A DNA stretch of 64,000 bases from Toxotes chatareus (Eukaryota > Chordata > Actinopteri > Toxotidae). The stretch lies in the NCBI GenBank assembly GCA_016801885.1, contig CM028888.1:5130501-5194500 (forward strand). The letters run 5' to 3'. Below the pieces are notes generated by a model that did no database searches, was not told the origin of the DNA, and saw only the letters and a program-made list of their open reading frames with translations. This document shows positions 23,220 through 38,200 of this stretch, piece after piece. How positions within the stretch are numbered: position 1 is the first letter of the stretch; every line of letters starts with the position of its first letter. The position numbers were made by a program, and so were the translations under genes.

Positions 23220-26200
23220 CTCAAAATGTCATAAAAAACACCATAGTATAGTAAGGCGTCAAAATCGGCCAAAAAAAGTCACAAATTTTTTTTGACCTCA
23301 ATATGTCATAAAAAACGTCATAGTATAGTATGGCGTTTTTTGGGGGCAAAAAGTCAAAATTTTTTGACCTCAAAATGTCATAAAAAAACGTCATAGTATA
23401 GTATGGTGTTTTTTTGGGGCAAAAAAAGTCAAAAATTTTTTGACCTCAAAATGTCATAAAAAACGTCATAGTATGGTATGGCATTTTTTGGGGGGGCAAA
23501 AAAAGTAAACATTTTTTATGACCTCAAAATGTCATAAAAAACGTCATAGTATAGTAAGGCATCAAATTTGGCCAAAAAAAGTCAAAAAAAATTTTGACCT
23601 CAAAATGTCATAAAAAAACGTCATAGTATAGTAAGGCGTCAAAATCGGCCAAAACAAGTCAAAAAAAATTTTGACCTCAAAATGTCATAAAAAAGGCATA
23701 GTATAGTATGGCGTTTTTTTGGGCAAAGAAAGTAAACATTTTTTTTGACCTCAAAATGTCATAAAAAACGTCATAGTATAGTAAGGCGTTTTTTTTTAGC
23801 AAAAAAAGTCAAATTTTTTTTTTACCTCAAAATGTCATAAAAAACGTCATAGTAGTATGGCGTCAAAATCGGCCAAAAAAAGTCAAAAAATTTTTTGACC
23901 TCAAAATGTCATTAAAAAACGTCATAGTACAGTATGGCGTTTTTTTTGGGCAAAAAAAGTCAAAAATTTTTTTGACCTCAAAATGTCATAAAAAACGTCA
24001 TAGTATAGTAAGGCGTTTTTTTGGGGCAAAAAAAGTCAAAATTTTTTTGACCTCAAAATGTCATAAAAAACGTCATAGTATAGTAAGGCGTTTTTTTGGG
24101 GAAAAAAAGTCAAAAATTTTTTTGACCTCAAAATGTCATAAAAAACGTCATAGTATAGTAAGGCGTCAAAATCGGACAAAAAAATTCAAAATTTTTTTGA
24201 CCTCCAAATGTCGGAATAAACGTCATAGTATAGTAAGGCGTCAAAATCGGCCAAAAAAGGTCAAAAAAAATTTTGACCTCAAAATGTCATGAAGAACATC
24301 ATAGTATAGTATGGCGGTTTTTTTTTGGGAAAAAAAAGTCAAAAATTTTTTTGACCTCATAATGTCATAAAAAACGTCATAGCATAGTAAGGCGTCAAAA
24401 TCGGCCAAAAAAAGTCAAAAAAATTTTTGACCTCAAAATGTCATAAAAAAACGTCATAGTATAGTATGGCGTTTTTTTTTTTGGGCAAAAAAGTAAAAAA
24501 AATTTTTGACCTCAAAATGTCATAAAAAACATCATAGTATAGTAAGGCATCAAAATCGACCAAAAAAAGTCAAAAAAAAAAATTTTTGACCTCAAAATGT
24601 CATAAAAAACGTCATAGTATAGTAAGGCGTCAAAATTGGACAAAAAAGTAAAAAATTTTTGACCTCAAAATATCCTAAAAACGTCATAGTATAGTAAAGG
24701 CGTCAAAATCGGACAAAAAAGTCAAAAATTTTTTGACCTCAAAATGTCATAAAAAACGTCATAGTATAGTATGGCATTTTTTTTGGTTAAAAAAAGTCAA
24801 AATATTTTTAACCTCAAAATTTCATAAAAAACGTCCTAGTATAGTAAGGCGTCAAAATCGGCCAAAAAAGTCAAAAAAATTTTTGACCTCAAAATGTAAT
24901 AAAAAAACGTCATAGTATAGTAAGGCGTTTTTCGGACAAAAAAGTCAAAAATTTTTTGACCTCAAAATGTCATAAAAAACGTCATAGTATAGTAAGGCGT
25001 CAAAATCGGACCAAAAAGTCAAACAATTTTTGACCTCAAAATGTCATAAAAAACGTCATAGTATAGTAAAGGCGTCAAAATCGGACCAAAAAAAATCAAA
25101 CAATTTTTGACCTCAAAATGTCATAAAAAAACGTCATAGTATAGTAGGCGTCAAAATCGGACAAAAAAAGTAGAAAATTGTTTTGACCTCAAAATGTCAT
25201 AAAAAACGTCATAGTATAGTAAGGCGTCAAAATCGGACCAAAAAAGTCAAAAAATTTTTGACCTCAAAATGTCATAAAAAACGTCATAGTATAGTAAGGC
25301 GTCAAAATCGGATTACAAAAAAGTCAAAAAAATTTTGACCTCAAAATGTCATAAAAAACGTCATAGTATAGTAAGGCGTTTTTTGGACAAAAAGTCAAAA
25401 AATTTTTGACCTCAAAATGTCATAAAAACGTCATAGTATAGTAAGGCGTCAAAATCGGACAAAAAAAGTCAAAAATTTTTTGACCTCAAAATATCATAAA
25501 AAACGTCATAGTATAGTAAGGTGTCAAAATCGGACCAAAAAAGTCAAAAAAATTTTTGACCTCAAAATGTCATAAAAAACGTCATAGTATAGTAAGGCGT
25601 CAAAATCGGCCAAAAAAAGTCAAAAATTTTTTGACCTCAAAATGTCCTAAAAAAACGTCATAGTATAGTAAGGCGTCAAAATTGGCCAAAAAAGTCAAAA
25701 TTTTTTTTGACCTCAAAATGTCATAAAAAACGTCATAGTATAGTAAGGCGTCAAAATCGGACCAAAAAAGTCAAAAAATTTTTGACCTCAAAATGTCATA
25801 AAAAACGTCATAGTATAGTAAGGCGTTTTTTTTTTGACAAAAAAAGTCAAAAATTTTTTGACCTCAAAATGTCATAAAAAACGTCATAGTATAGTAAGAC
25901 GTCAAAATCGGCCAAAAAAGTCAAAATTTTTTTGACCTCAAAATATCATAAAAAACGTCATAGTATAGTAAGGTGTCAAAATCGGACCAAAAAAGTCAAA
26001 AAAATTTTTGACCTCAAAATGTCATAAAAAACGTCATAGTATAGTAAGGCGTCAAAATCGGCCAAAAAAAGTCAAAAATTTTTTTGACCTCAAAATGTCA
26101 TAAAAAACGTCATAGTATAGTAAGGCGTCAAAATCGGCCAAAAAAAGTCAAAAAAATTTTTGACCTCAAAATGTCATAAAAAACGTCATAGTATAGTACG

Positions 26201-29200
26201 GCGTCATAATCGGCCAAAAAAAGTCAAAAATTTTTTTTACCTCAAAATGTCATTAAAAAACGTCATAGTAAAGTATGCCGTTTGTTTCGGCCAAAAAAAG
26301 TCAAAATTTTTTTATGACCTCAAAATGTCATAAAAAACATCATAGTATAGTAAGGCGTCAAAATCGGACCAAAAAAGTCAAAAAAATTTTGACCTCAAAA
26401 TGTCATAAAAAACGTCATAGTATAGTAAGGCGTTTTTTTTGGACAAAAAAAGTCAAAAATTTTTTTGACCTCAAAATGTCATAAAAAACGTCATAGTATA
26501 GTAAGACGTCAAAATCAGCCAAAAAAAGGCAAAGATTTTTTTGACCTCAAAATATCATAAAAAACGTCATAGTATAGTAAGGCGTCAAAATCGGACCAAA
26601 AAAGTCAAACAATTTTTTGACCTCAAAATGTCATAAAAAACGTCATAGTATAGTAAGGCGTCAAAATCGGACAAAAAAGGTAAAAAAATTTTTGACCTCA
26701 AAATGTCATAAAAAACGTCATAGTATAGTAAGGCGTCAAAATCGGACAAAAAAGTAAGGCGTCAAAATCGGACAAAAAAAAAATTTATTGACCTCAAAAT
26801 GTCATAAAAAACGTCATAGTGTAGTAAGGCGTCAAAATCGGACCAAAAAAAAGTCAAAAAATTTTTGACCTCAAAATGTCATAAAAAACGCGTCATAGTA
26901 TAGTAAAAGGTCAAAATCGGACCAAAAAGTCAAAAAAATTTTTGACCTCAAAATGTCATAAAAACGTCATAGTATAGTAAGTAAGCGTCAAAATCGGACC
27001 AAAAAAGTCAAAAAAATTTTTGACCTCAAAATGTCATAAAAAAAACGTCATAGTATAGTATGCGTTTTTTTTTCGACCAAAAAGTCAAAAAATTTTTGAC
27101 CTCAAAATGTCATAAAAAACGTCATAGTATAGTAAAGGCGTCAAAATCGGACAAAAAAAGTCAAAAAATTTTGACCTCAAAATGTCATAAAAAAACGTCA
27201 TAGTATAGTAAGGCGTCAAAATCGGACAAAAAAGTCAAAAAATTTTGACCTCAAAATGTCATAAAAAAACGTCATAGTATAGTAAGGCGTCAAAATCGGA
27301 CCAAAAAGTCAAAAAAAATTTTTGAAAAATGTCATAAAAAACGTCATTTTGACCTCAAAATGTCATGAAAAAACGTCATAGTATAGTATAGTAAGGCGTC
27401 AAAATGGACAAAAAGTCAAAAAATTTTTGACCTCAAAATGTCATAAAAAAGCGTCATAGTATAGTAAGGCGTCAAAATCGGCCAAAAAAAGTCAAAAATT
27501 TTTGACCTCAAAATGTCATAAAAAACGTCATAGTATAGTATAAAGGCGTCAAAATCGGACCAAAAAAGTCAAAAAATTTTTGACCTCAAAATGTCATAAA
27601 AAACGTCATAGTATAGTAAGGCGTCAAAATCGGCCAAAAAAGTCAAAAAATTTTTGACCTCAAAATGTCATAAAAAACGTCATAGTATAGTAAGGCGTCA
27701 AAATCGGCCAAAAAAAGTCAAAAAAATTTTTGACCTCAAAATGTCATAAAAAAAAACGTCATAGTATAGTAAGGCGTCAAAATCGGCCAAAAAAGTCAAA
27801 AAATTTTTGACCTCAAAATGTCATAAAAAACGTCATAGTATAGTAAGGCGTCAAAATCGGACCAAAAAAAGTCAAAAAATTTTTTGACCTCAAAATGTCA
27901 TAAAAAACGTCATAGTATAGTAAGGCGTCAAAATCGGACCAAAAAGTCAAAAAATTTTTTGACCTCAAAATGTCATAAAAAACGTCATAGTATAGTAAGG
28001 CGTCAAAATCGGACCAAAAAAGTCAAAAAAATTTTTGACCTCAAAATGTCATAAAAACGTCATAGTATAGTAAGGCGTCAAAATCGGCCAAAAAAAGTCA
28101 AAAAATTTTTGACCTCAAAATGTCATAAAAAACGTCATAGTATAGTAAAAAGCGTCAAAATCGGTCAAAAAAAAAGTCAAAAAATTTTTGACCTCAAAAT
28201 GTCATAAAAAACGTCATAGTATAGTAAGGCGTCAAAATCGGCCAAAAAAGTCAAAATTTTTTTGACCTCAAAATGTCATAAAAAACGTCATAGTATAGTA
28301 AGGCGTTTTTTCGGACCAAAAAGTCAAAAAATTTTTGACCTCAAAATGTCATAAAAAAGTCGTCATAGTATAGTAAGGCGTCAAAATCGGACAAAAAAGT
28401 CAAAAAATTTTTGACCTCAAAATGTCATAAAAAAAACGTCATAGTATAGTAGTAAAGGCGTCAAAATCGGACAAAAAAAAGTCAAAAATTTTTGACCTCA
28501 AAATGTCAAAAAAAACGTCATAGTATAGTAAGGCGTCAAAATCGGCCAAAAAATGCAAACATTTTTTGACCTCAAAATATCATAAAAAACGTCGTCATAG
28601 TATAGTAAGGTGTCAAAATCGGACCAAAAAAGTCAAAAAATTTTTGACCTCAAAATGTCCTAAAAAACGTCATAGTATAGTAAAGGCGTCAAAATCGGCC
28701 AAAAAAGTCAAAAATTTTTTAACCTCAAAATGTCATAAAAAACGTCATAGTATAGTATAGGCGTTTTTTTCGCAAAAAGTCAAAAAATTTTTGACCTCAA
28801 AATGTCATAAAAAACGTCATAGTACAGTAAGGCGTCAAAATCGGACCAAAAAAGTCAAAAAAATTTTTGACCTCAAAATGTCATAAAAAACGTCATAGTA
28901 TAGTAAGGCGTTTTTTTTGGACAAAAAAAGTCAAAAAATTTTTGACCTCAAAATGTCATAAAAAACGTCATAGTATAGTAAGACGTCAAAATCGGCCAAA
29001 AAAAGGCAAACATTTTTTTGACCTCAAAATATCATAAAAAACGTCATAGTATAGTAAGGTGTCAAAATCGGACCAAAAAAGTCAAAAAAAATTTTGACCT
29101 CAAAATGTCATAAAAAACGTCATAGTATAGTAAGGCGTCAAAATCGGCCAAAAAAAGTCAAAAAATTTTTTGACCTCAAAATGTCATAAAAAACGTCATA

Positions 29201-32200
29201 GTATAGTAAGGCGTCAAAATCGGCCAAAAAAAGTCAAAAAAATTTTTGACCTCAAAATGTCCTAAAAAACGTCATAGTATAGTAAGGCGTCAAAATCGGC
29301 CAAAAAAAGTCAAAAATTTTTTGACCTCAAAATGTCATAAAAAACGTCATAGTATAGTAAGGCGTTTTTTTTGGACAAAAAAAGTCAAAAAATTTTTTGA
29401 CCTCAAAATGTCATAAAAAACGTCATAGTATAGTAAGGCGTCAAAATCGGCCAAAAAAAGTCAAAAAATTTTTGACCTCAAAATGTCCTAAAAAACGTCA
29501 TAGTATAGTAAGGCGTCAAAATCGGCCAAAAAAAGTCAAAAATTTTTTTGACCTCAAAATGTCATAAAAAACGTCATAGTATAGTATGCCGTTTTTTTCG
29601 GCCAAAAAAAGTCAAAAAATTTTTGACCTCAAAATGTCATAAAAAACGTCATAGTATAGTAAGGCGTCAAAATCGGACCAAAAAAGTCAAAAAATTTTTT
29701 GACCTCAAAATGTCATAAAAAACGTCATAGTCTAGTAAGGCGTCAAAATCGGACCAAAAAAGTCAAACAATTTTTTGACCTCAAAATGTCATAAAAAACG
29801 TCATAGTATAGTAAGGCGTCAAAATCGGACAAAAAAAAAGTCAAAAAATTTTTTGACCTCAAAATGTCATAAAAAACGTCATAGTATAGTAAGGCGTCAA
29901 AATCGGACAAAAAAGTCAAAAAATTTTTGACCTCAAAATGTCATAAAAAACGTCATAGTATAGTAAGGCGTCAAAATCGGACCAAAAAAGTCAAAAAAAA
30001 TTTTTGACCTCAAAATGTCATAAAAAACGTCATAGTATAGTAAGGCGTCAAAATCGGACCAAAAAAGTCAAAAAAATTTTTGACCTCAAAATGTCATAAA
30101 AAAACGTCATAGTAGTATAGTATGCCGTTTTTTTCACCAAAAAAGTCAAAATTTTTTGACCTCAAAATGTCATAAAAAAAGCGTCATAGTATAGTAAAAA
30201 GGCGTCAAAATCGGGACAAAAAAAAAAAATTTTTGACCTCAAAATGTCATAAAAACGCGTCATAGTATAGTATGGCGTTTTTCAAAATCGGCCAAAAAAG
30301 TCAAAAAATTTTTGACCTCAAAATGTCATAAAAAACGTCATAGTATAGTAAAAGCGTTTTTCGAGCAAAAAAAAGTCAAAATTTTTTGACCTCAAAATGT
30401 CATAAAAAAAGCGTCATAGTATAGTAAGTCATAGTATAGTAAAGGCGTCAAAATTGGACAAAAAAAGTCAAAAAATTTTTGACCTCAAAATGTCATAAAA
30501 AAACGTCATAGTATAGTAAAGGCGTCAAAATTTTTCGGAAAAAAAAGTCAAAAATTTTTTGACCTCAAAATGTCATAAAAAGCGTCATAGTATAGTAAAG
30601 GCGTCAAAATCGGACAAAAAAAAGTCAAAAATTTTTGACCTCAAAATGTCATAAAAAAACGTCATAGTATAGTAAAGGCGTCAAAATCGGACCAAAAAAA
30701 GTCAAAAATTTTTGACCTCAAAATGTCATAAAAAACGTCATAGTATAGTAAAGGCGTCAAAATCGGACAAAAAAGTCAAAAATTTTTGACCTCAAAATGT
30801 CATAAAAAGCGTCATAGTATAGTAAGGCGTCAAAATTGGACAAAAAAAGTCAAAAAATTTTTTGACCTCAAAATGTCATAAAAACGTCATAGTATAGTAA
30901 GGCGTCAAAATCGGACCAAAAAAGTCAAAAAAATTTTGACCTCAAAATGTCATAAAAACGTCATAGTATAGTAAAGGCGTCAAAATCGGACCAAAAAAGT
31001 CAAAAATTTTTTGACCTCAAAATGTCATAAAAGCGCGTCATAGTATAGTAAGGCGTCAAAATCGGACCAAAAAAGTCAAAAAATTTTTTGACCTCAAAAT
31101 GTCATAAAAACGTCATAGTATAGTAAGGCGTCAAAATCGGACCAAAAAAAGTCAAAAATTTTTGACCTCAAAATGTCATAAAAACGTCATAGTATAGTAA
31201 GGCGTCAAAATCGGACAAAAAGTCAAAAAATTTTTGACCTCAAAATGTCATAAAAAACGTCATAGTATAGTATAGTAAGGCGTTTTTCGGGACCAAAAAA
31301 AAGTCAAAAAATTTTTTGACCTCAAAATGTCATAAAAAAACGTCATAGTATAGTAAGGCGTCAAAATCGGACCAAAAAAGTCAAAAAAATTTTGACCTCA
31401 AAATGTCATAAAAAAACGTCATAGTATAGTAGTAGTAGGCGTCAAAATGGGCCAAAAAAAGTCAAAAATTTTTTGACCTCAAAATGTCATAAAAAGCGTC
31501 ATAGTATAGTAAAGGCGTCAAAATCGGAGTAAAAAAAAGTCAAAAATTTTTGACCTCAAAATGTCATAAAAAACGTCATAGTATAGTAAGGCGTCAAAAT
31601 CGGCCAAAAAAGTCAAAAATTTTTTGACCTCAAAATGTCATAAAAAGCGTCATAGTATAGGCGTCAAAATCGGCCAAAAAAGCGTTTTTTGACCTCAAAA
31701 TGTCATAAAAAAGTCATAGTAAAAATTTTTTTGACCTCAAAATGTCATAAAAAACGCGTCATAGTATAGTAAGGCGTCAAAATCGGACAAAAAAAGTCAA
31801 AAATTTTTGACCTCAAAATATCATAAAAAACGTCATAGTATAGTAAAGGCGTCAAAATCGGACAAAAAAAGTCAAAAATTTTTTGACCTCAAAATGTCAT
31901 AAAAAACGTCATAGTATAGTAAGGCGTCAAAATCGGACAAAAAAAGTCAAAAAATTTTTGACCTCAAAATGTCATAAAAAGCGTCATAGTATAGTAAGGC
32001 GTTTTTTTGGACCAAAAAGTCAAAAATTTTTGACCTCAAAATGTCATAAAAACGTCATAGTATAGTAAGGCGTCAAAATCGGACCAAAAAGTCAAAAAAT
32101 TTTTGACCTCAAAATGTCATAAAAAACGTCATAGTATAGTAAAGGCGTCAAAATCGGACCAAAAAAAAGTCAAAAAATTTTTGACCTCAAAATGTCATAA

Positions 32201-35200
32201 AAAACGTCATATAGTATAGTAAGGCGTCAAAATCGGACAAAAAAAAAGTCAAAAAATTTTTTGACCTCAAAATGTCATAAAAAACGTCATAGTATAGTAA
32301 GGCGTCAAAATCGGACCAAAAAAGTCAAAAAATTTTGACCTCAAAATGTCATAAAAAACGCGTCATAGTATAGTAAGGCGTCAAAATTTGGGACCAAAAA
32401 AGTCAAAAAATTTTTGACCTCAAAATGTCATATAAAAAACGTCATAGTATAGTAAGGCGTCAAAATCGGACAAAAAGTCAAAAAAAATTTTTTGACCTCA
32501 AAATGTCATAAAAAACGTCATAGTATAGTAAAGAAGGCGTCAAAATCGGACCAAAAAAGTCAAAAAATTTTTGACCTCAAAATGTCATAAAAACGTCATA
32601 GTATAGTAAAGCGTTTTTTTCGGACAAAAAAAAGTCAAAAAATTTTTGACCTCAAAATGTCATAAAAAACGTCATAGTATAGTAAGGCGTTTTTTTTGAA
32701 AAAAAAAGTCAAAATTTTTTGACCTCAAAATGTCATAAAAAACGTCATAGTATAGTAAGGCGTCAAAATTGGACAAAAAAGTCAAAAAATTTTTGACCTC
32801 AAAATGTCATAAAAAACGTCATAGTATAGTAAGGCGTCAAAATCGGACAAAAAAAAGTCAAAAAATTTTTTGACCTCAAAATGTCATAAAAAACGTCATA
32901 GTATAGTAAGGCGTCAAAATCGGCCAAAAAAAAGTCAAAAATTTTTGACCTCAAAATGTCATAAAAACGCGTCATAGTATAGTAAAGGCGTCAAAATCGG
33001 ACCAAAAAAGTCAAAAAATTTTTGACCTCAAAATGTCATAAAAAAACGTCATAGTATAGTAAAGGCGTCAAAATCGGACAAAAAAGTCAAAAAATTTTTT
33101 GACCTCAAAATATCATAAAAAGCGTCATAGTATAGTAAATTTTTTGGCGTCAAAATCGGATAGTAAAAAAGTCAAAAAATTTTTGACCTCAAAATGTCAT
33201 AAAAAACGTCATAGTATAGTAAGGCGTTTTTTTCGGACCAAAAAAGTCAAAATTTTTTTTGACCTCAAAATGTCATAAAAAACGTCATAGTATAGTAAGG
33301 CGTCAAAATCGGACAAAAAAGTCAAAAAATTTTTGACCTCAAAATGTCATAAAAAACGTCATAGTATAGTAAGGCGTCAAAATCGGACCAAAAAAGTCAA
33401 AAATTTTTTGACCTCAAAATGTCATAAAAACGTCATAGTATAGTAAGGCGTCAAAATCGGCCAAAAAAGTCAAAAAATTTTTTGACCTCAAAATGTCATA
33501 AAAAAGCGTCATAGTATAGTAAAGGCGTCAAAATCGGCCAAAAAAAGTCAAAAAATTTTTGACCTCAAAATGTCATAAAAAACGTCATAGTATAGTAAGG
33601 CGTCAAAAAGGCGTCAAAATCGGCCAAAAAAAGTCAAAAAAATTTTTGACCTCAAAATGTCATCAAAAAAAGCGTCATAGTATAGTAAGGCGTCAAAATC
33701 GGACCAAAAAAGTCAAAAAATTTTTGACCTCAAAATGTCATAAAAAACGTCATAGTATAGTAAAGGCGTCAAAATCGGACAAAAAAGTCAAAATTTTTTG
33801 ACCTCAAAATGTCATAAAAAACGTCATAGTATAGTAAGGCGTCAAAATCGGCCAAAAAAAGTCAAAAATTTTTGACCTCAAAATATCATAAAAAACGTCA
33901 TAGTATAGTAAGGTGTCAAAAATCGGACCAAAAAAAAGTCAAAAAAATTTTGACCTCAAAATGTCATAAAAAAACGTCATAGTATAGTAAAGCGTCAAAA
34001 TCGGACAAAAAAGTCAAAAAATTTTTGACCTCAAAATGTCATAAAAACGTCATAGTATAGTAAGGCGTCAAAATCGGCCAAAAAAGTCAAAAAATTTTTG
34101 ACCTCAAAATGTCATAAAAAAACGTCATAGTATAGTAAGGCGTCAAAATCGGCCAAAAAAGTCAAAAAATTTTTGACCTCAAAATGTCATAAAAAAACGT
34201 CATAGTATAGTAGGCGTCAAAATCGGCCAAAAAAAAGTCAAAAAAATTTTTGACCTCAAAATGTCATAAAAAACGTCATAGTATAGTAAGGCGTCAAAAT
34301 CGGACCAAAAAAGTCAAAAAATTTTTGACCTCAAAATGTCATAAAAACGTCATAGTAGTAGTAAGGCGTCAAAATCGGATAAAAAAAAAAGTCGTCAAAA
34401 AAAAATTTTTGACCTCAAAATGTCATAAAAAACGTCATAGTATAGTAAGGCGTCAAAATCGGACAAAAAAAAAAAAATTTTTTGACCTCAAAATGTCATA
34501 AAAACGTCATAGTATAGTGGTAAGGCGTCAAAATCGGACAAAAAAAAGTCAAAAATTTTTGACCTCAAAATGTCATAAAAACGTCATAGTATAGTAAGGC
34601 GTCAAAATCGGACCAAAAAAGTCAAAAAATTTTTTGACCTCAAAATGTCATAAAAAACGTCATAGTATAGTAAGGCGTCAAAATCGGACCAAAAAAGTCA
34701 AAAAAAATTTTTGACCTCAAAATGTCATAAAAAACGTCATAGTATAGTATGCCGTTTTTTTCGCCCAAAAAAAGTCAAAAAATTTTTGACCTCAAAATGT
34801 CATAAAAAACGTCATAGTATAGTAAGGCGTCAAAATCGGACCAAAAAAGTCAAAAAAATTTTTGACCTCAAAATGTCATAAAAAACGTCATAGTATATAG
34901 TATGCGTTTTTTGGACAAAAAAGTCAAAAAATTTTTGACCTCAAAATGTCCTAAAAAACGTCATAGTATAGTAAGGCGTCAAAATCGGCCAAGAAAAGTC
35001 AAAAAATTTTTGACCTCAAAATGTCATAAAAAACATCATAGTATAGTAAGGCGTCAAAATTGGACAAAAAAGTCAAAAAAGTTTTGACCTCAAAATGTCA
35101 TGAAAAACGTCATAGTATAGTATGGCGTCAAAATCGATCAAAAAAGTCAAAAAATTTTTGACCTCAAAATGTCATAAAAAACGTCATAGTATAGTAAGGC

Positions 35201-38200
35201 GTCAAAATCGGCAAAAAAAAAGTCAAAAATTTTTTTGACCTCAAAATGTCATAAAAAACGTCATAGTATAGTAAGGCGTCAAAATCGGCCAAAAAAAGGC
35301 AAACATTTTTTTGACCTCAAAATATCATAAAAAACGTCATAGTATAGTAAGGTGTCAAAATCGGACCAAAAAAGTCAAAAAATTTTTGACCTCAAAATGT
35401 CATAAAAAACGTCATAGTATAGTAAGGCGTCAAAATCGGCCAAAAAAAGTCAAAAAATTTTTTGACCTCAAAATGTCATAAAAACGTCATAGTATAGTAA
35501 GGCGTCAAAATCGGCCAAAAAAGTCAAAAAATTTTGACCTCAAAATGTCATAAAAAACGTCATAGTATAGTAGGCGTCAAAATCGCAAAAAAGTCAAAAA
35601 TTTTTTTGACCTCAAAATGTCATAAAAAACGTCATAGTACAGTAAGGCGTCAAAATCGGACCAAAAAAGTCAAAAAAATTTTTGACCTCAAAATGTCATA
35701 AAAAACGTCATAGTATAGTAAGGCGTCAAAATGGACAAAAAAGTCAAAAATTTTTGACCTCAAAATGTCATAAAAAACGTCATAGTATAGTAAGGCGTCA
35801 AAATCGGCCAAAAAAGTCAAAAATTTTTTGACCTCAAAATATCATAAAAAACGTCATAGTATAGTAAGGTGTCAAAATCGGACCAAAAAAGTCAAAAAAA
35901 ATTTTGACCTCAAAATGTCATAAAAAACGTCATAGTATAGTAAGGCGTCAAAATCGGACAAAAAAAGTCAAAAAAATTTTGACCTCAAAATGTCATAAAA
36001 AACGTCATAGTATAGTAAAGGCGTCAAAATCGGCCAAAAAAGTCAAAAAATTTTTGACCTCAAAATGTCATAAAAAACGTCATAGTATAGTAAGGCGTCA
36101 AAATCGGCCAAAAAAAGTCAAAAAATTTTTTGACCTCAAAATGTCATAAAAAAACGTCATAGTATAGTAAGGCGTCAAAATCGGACCAAAAAAGTCAAAA
36201 AATTTTTGACCTCAAAATGTCATAAAAAACGTCATAGTATAGTAAGGCGTCAAAATTGGACCAAAAAAGTAAAAAAAATTTTTGACCTCAAAATGTCATA
36301 AAAAACGTCATAGTATAGTAAGGCGTCAAAATCGGACCAAAAATGTCAAAAAAAATTTTGACCTCAAAATGTCATAAAAACGTCATAGTATAGTAAGGCG
36401 TCAAAATCGGACCAAAAAGTCAAAAAAATTTTGACCTCAAAATGTCATAAAAAACGTCATAGTATAGTAAGGCGTCAAAATCGGACAAAAAAAGTCAAAA
36501 AAATTTTGACCTCAAAATGTCATAAAAAACGTCATAGTATAGTATGCCTTTTTTTTCGCCAAAAAAAGTCAAAAAATTTTTCGACCTCAAAATGTCATAA
36601 AAAACGTCATAGTATAGTAAGGCGTCAAAATCGGACCAAAAAAGACAAAAAATTTTTTGACCTCAAAATGTCATAAAAAACATCATAGTATAGTAAGGCG
36701 TCAAAATCGGACCAAAAAAGTCAAAAAAAATTTTAACCTCAAGATGTCATAAAAAACGTCACAGTATAGTAAGGCGTCAAAATCGTACAAAAAAATCAAA
36801 AAAAATTTTGACCTCAAAATGTCATAAAAAACGTCATAGTATAGTAAGGCGTCAAAATGGGACAAAAAAAGTCAAAAATTTTTTGACCTCAAAATGTCAT
36901 AAAAAAAAACGTCATAGTATAGTAAAGGCGTCAAAATCGGACCAAAAAAGTCAAAAAATTTTTGACCTCAAAATGTCATAAAAAAACGCGTCATAGTATA
37001 GTAAAGGCGTTTTTTGGACAAAAAAAGTCAAAAAAATTTTTGACCTCAAAATGTCATAAAAAATGTCATAGTATAGTAAGGCGTCAAAATCGGCCAAAAA
37101 AAGGCAAAAATTTTTTGACCTCAAAATATCATAAAAAACGTCATAGTATAGTAAGGTGTCAAAATCGGACCAAAAAGTCAAAAATTTTTTGACCTCAAAA
37201 TGTCATAAAAAACGTCATAGTATAGTAAGGCGTCAAAATCGGCAAAAAAAAGTCAAAAAATTTTTGACCTCAAAATGTCATAAAAACGTCATAGTATAGT
37301 AAGGCGTCAAAATCGGACAAAAAAGTCAAAAAATTTTTGACCTCAAAATGTCATAAAAAACGTCATAGTATAGTAAGGCGTCAAAATCGGTAAAAAAAAA
37401 GTCAAAAATTTTTTGACCTCAAAAATCATAAAAACGTCATAGTATGTATGCGTTTTGTTCGGACCAAAAAGTCAAAAAATTTTTGACCTCAAAATGTCAT
37501 AAAAAAAACGTCATAGTATAGTAAGGCGTCAAAATCGGACCAAAAAAGTCAAACAATTTTTTGACCTCAAAATGTCATAAAAAACGTCATAGTATAGTAA
37601 GGCGTCAAAATCGGACAAAAAAAGTCAAAAATTTTTTGACCTCAAAATGTCATAAAAAACGTCATAGTATAGTAAGGCGTCAAAATCGGACCAAAAAAGT
37701 CAAAAAAATTTTTGACCTCAAAATGTCATAAAAAACGTCATAGTATAGTAAGGCGTTTTTTTTGGACAAAAAAAGTCAAAAAATTTTTGACCTCAAAATG
37801 TCATAAAAAACGTCATAGTATATAGTAAAAGGCGTCAAAATCGGACCAAAAAAGTCAAAAAATTTTTGACCTCAAAATGTCATAAAAACGTCATAGTATA
37901 GTAAGGCGTCAAAATCGGCAAAAAAAAGTCAAAAATTTTTTTGACCTCAAAATGTCATAAAAAACGTCATAGTATAGTAAGGCGTCAAAATCGGCCAAAA
38001 AAAGGCAAACATTTTTTTGACCTCAAAATATCATAAAAAACGTCATAGTATAGTAAGGTGTCAAAATCGGACCAAAAAAGTCAAAAAATTTTTGACCTCA
38101 AAATGTCATAAAAAACGTCATAGTATAGTAAGGCGTCAAAATCGGCCCAAAAAAAGGTCAAAAATTTTTTGACCTCAAAATGTCATAAAAACGTCATAGT

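Noticed and set aside
23906..24292. 128-codon open frame in the satellite as a possible protein gene
   Set aside because: Its length comes from the 75-bp period; the same peptide recurs wherever the frame stays open, with no start context or conserved end.
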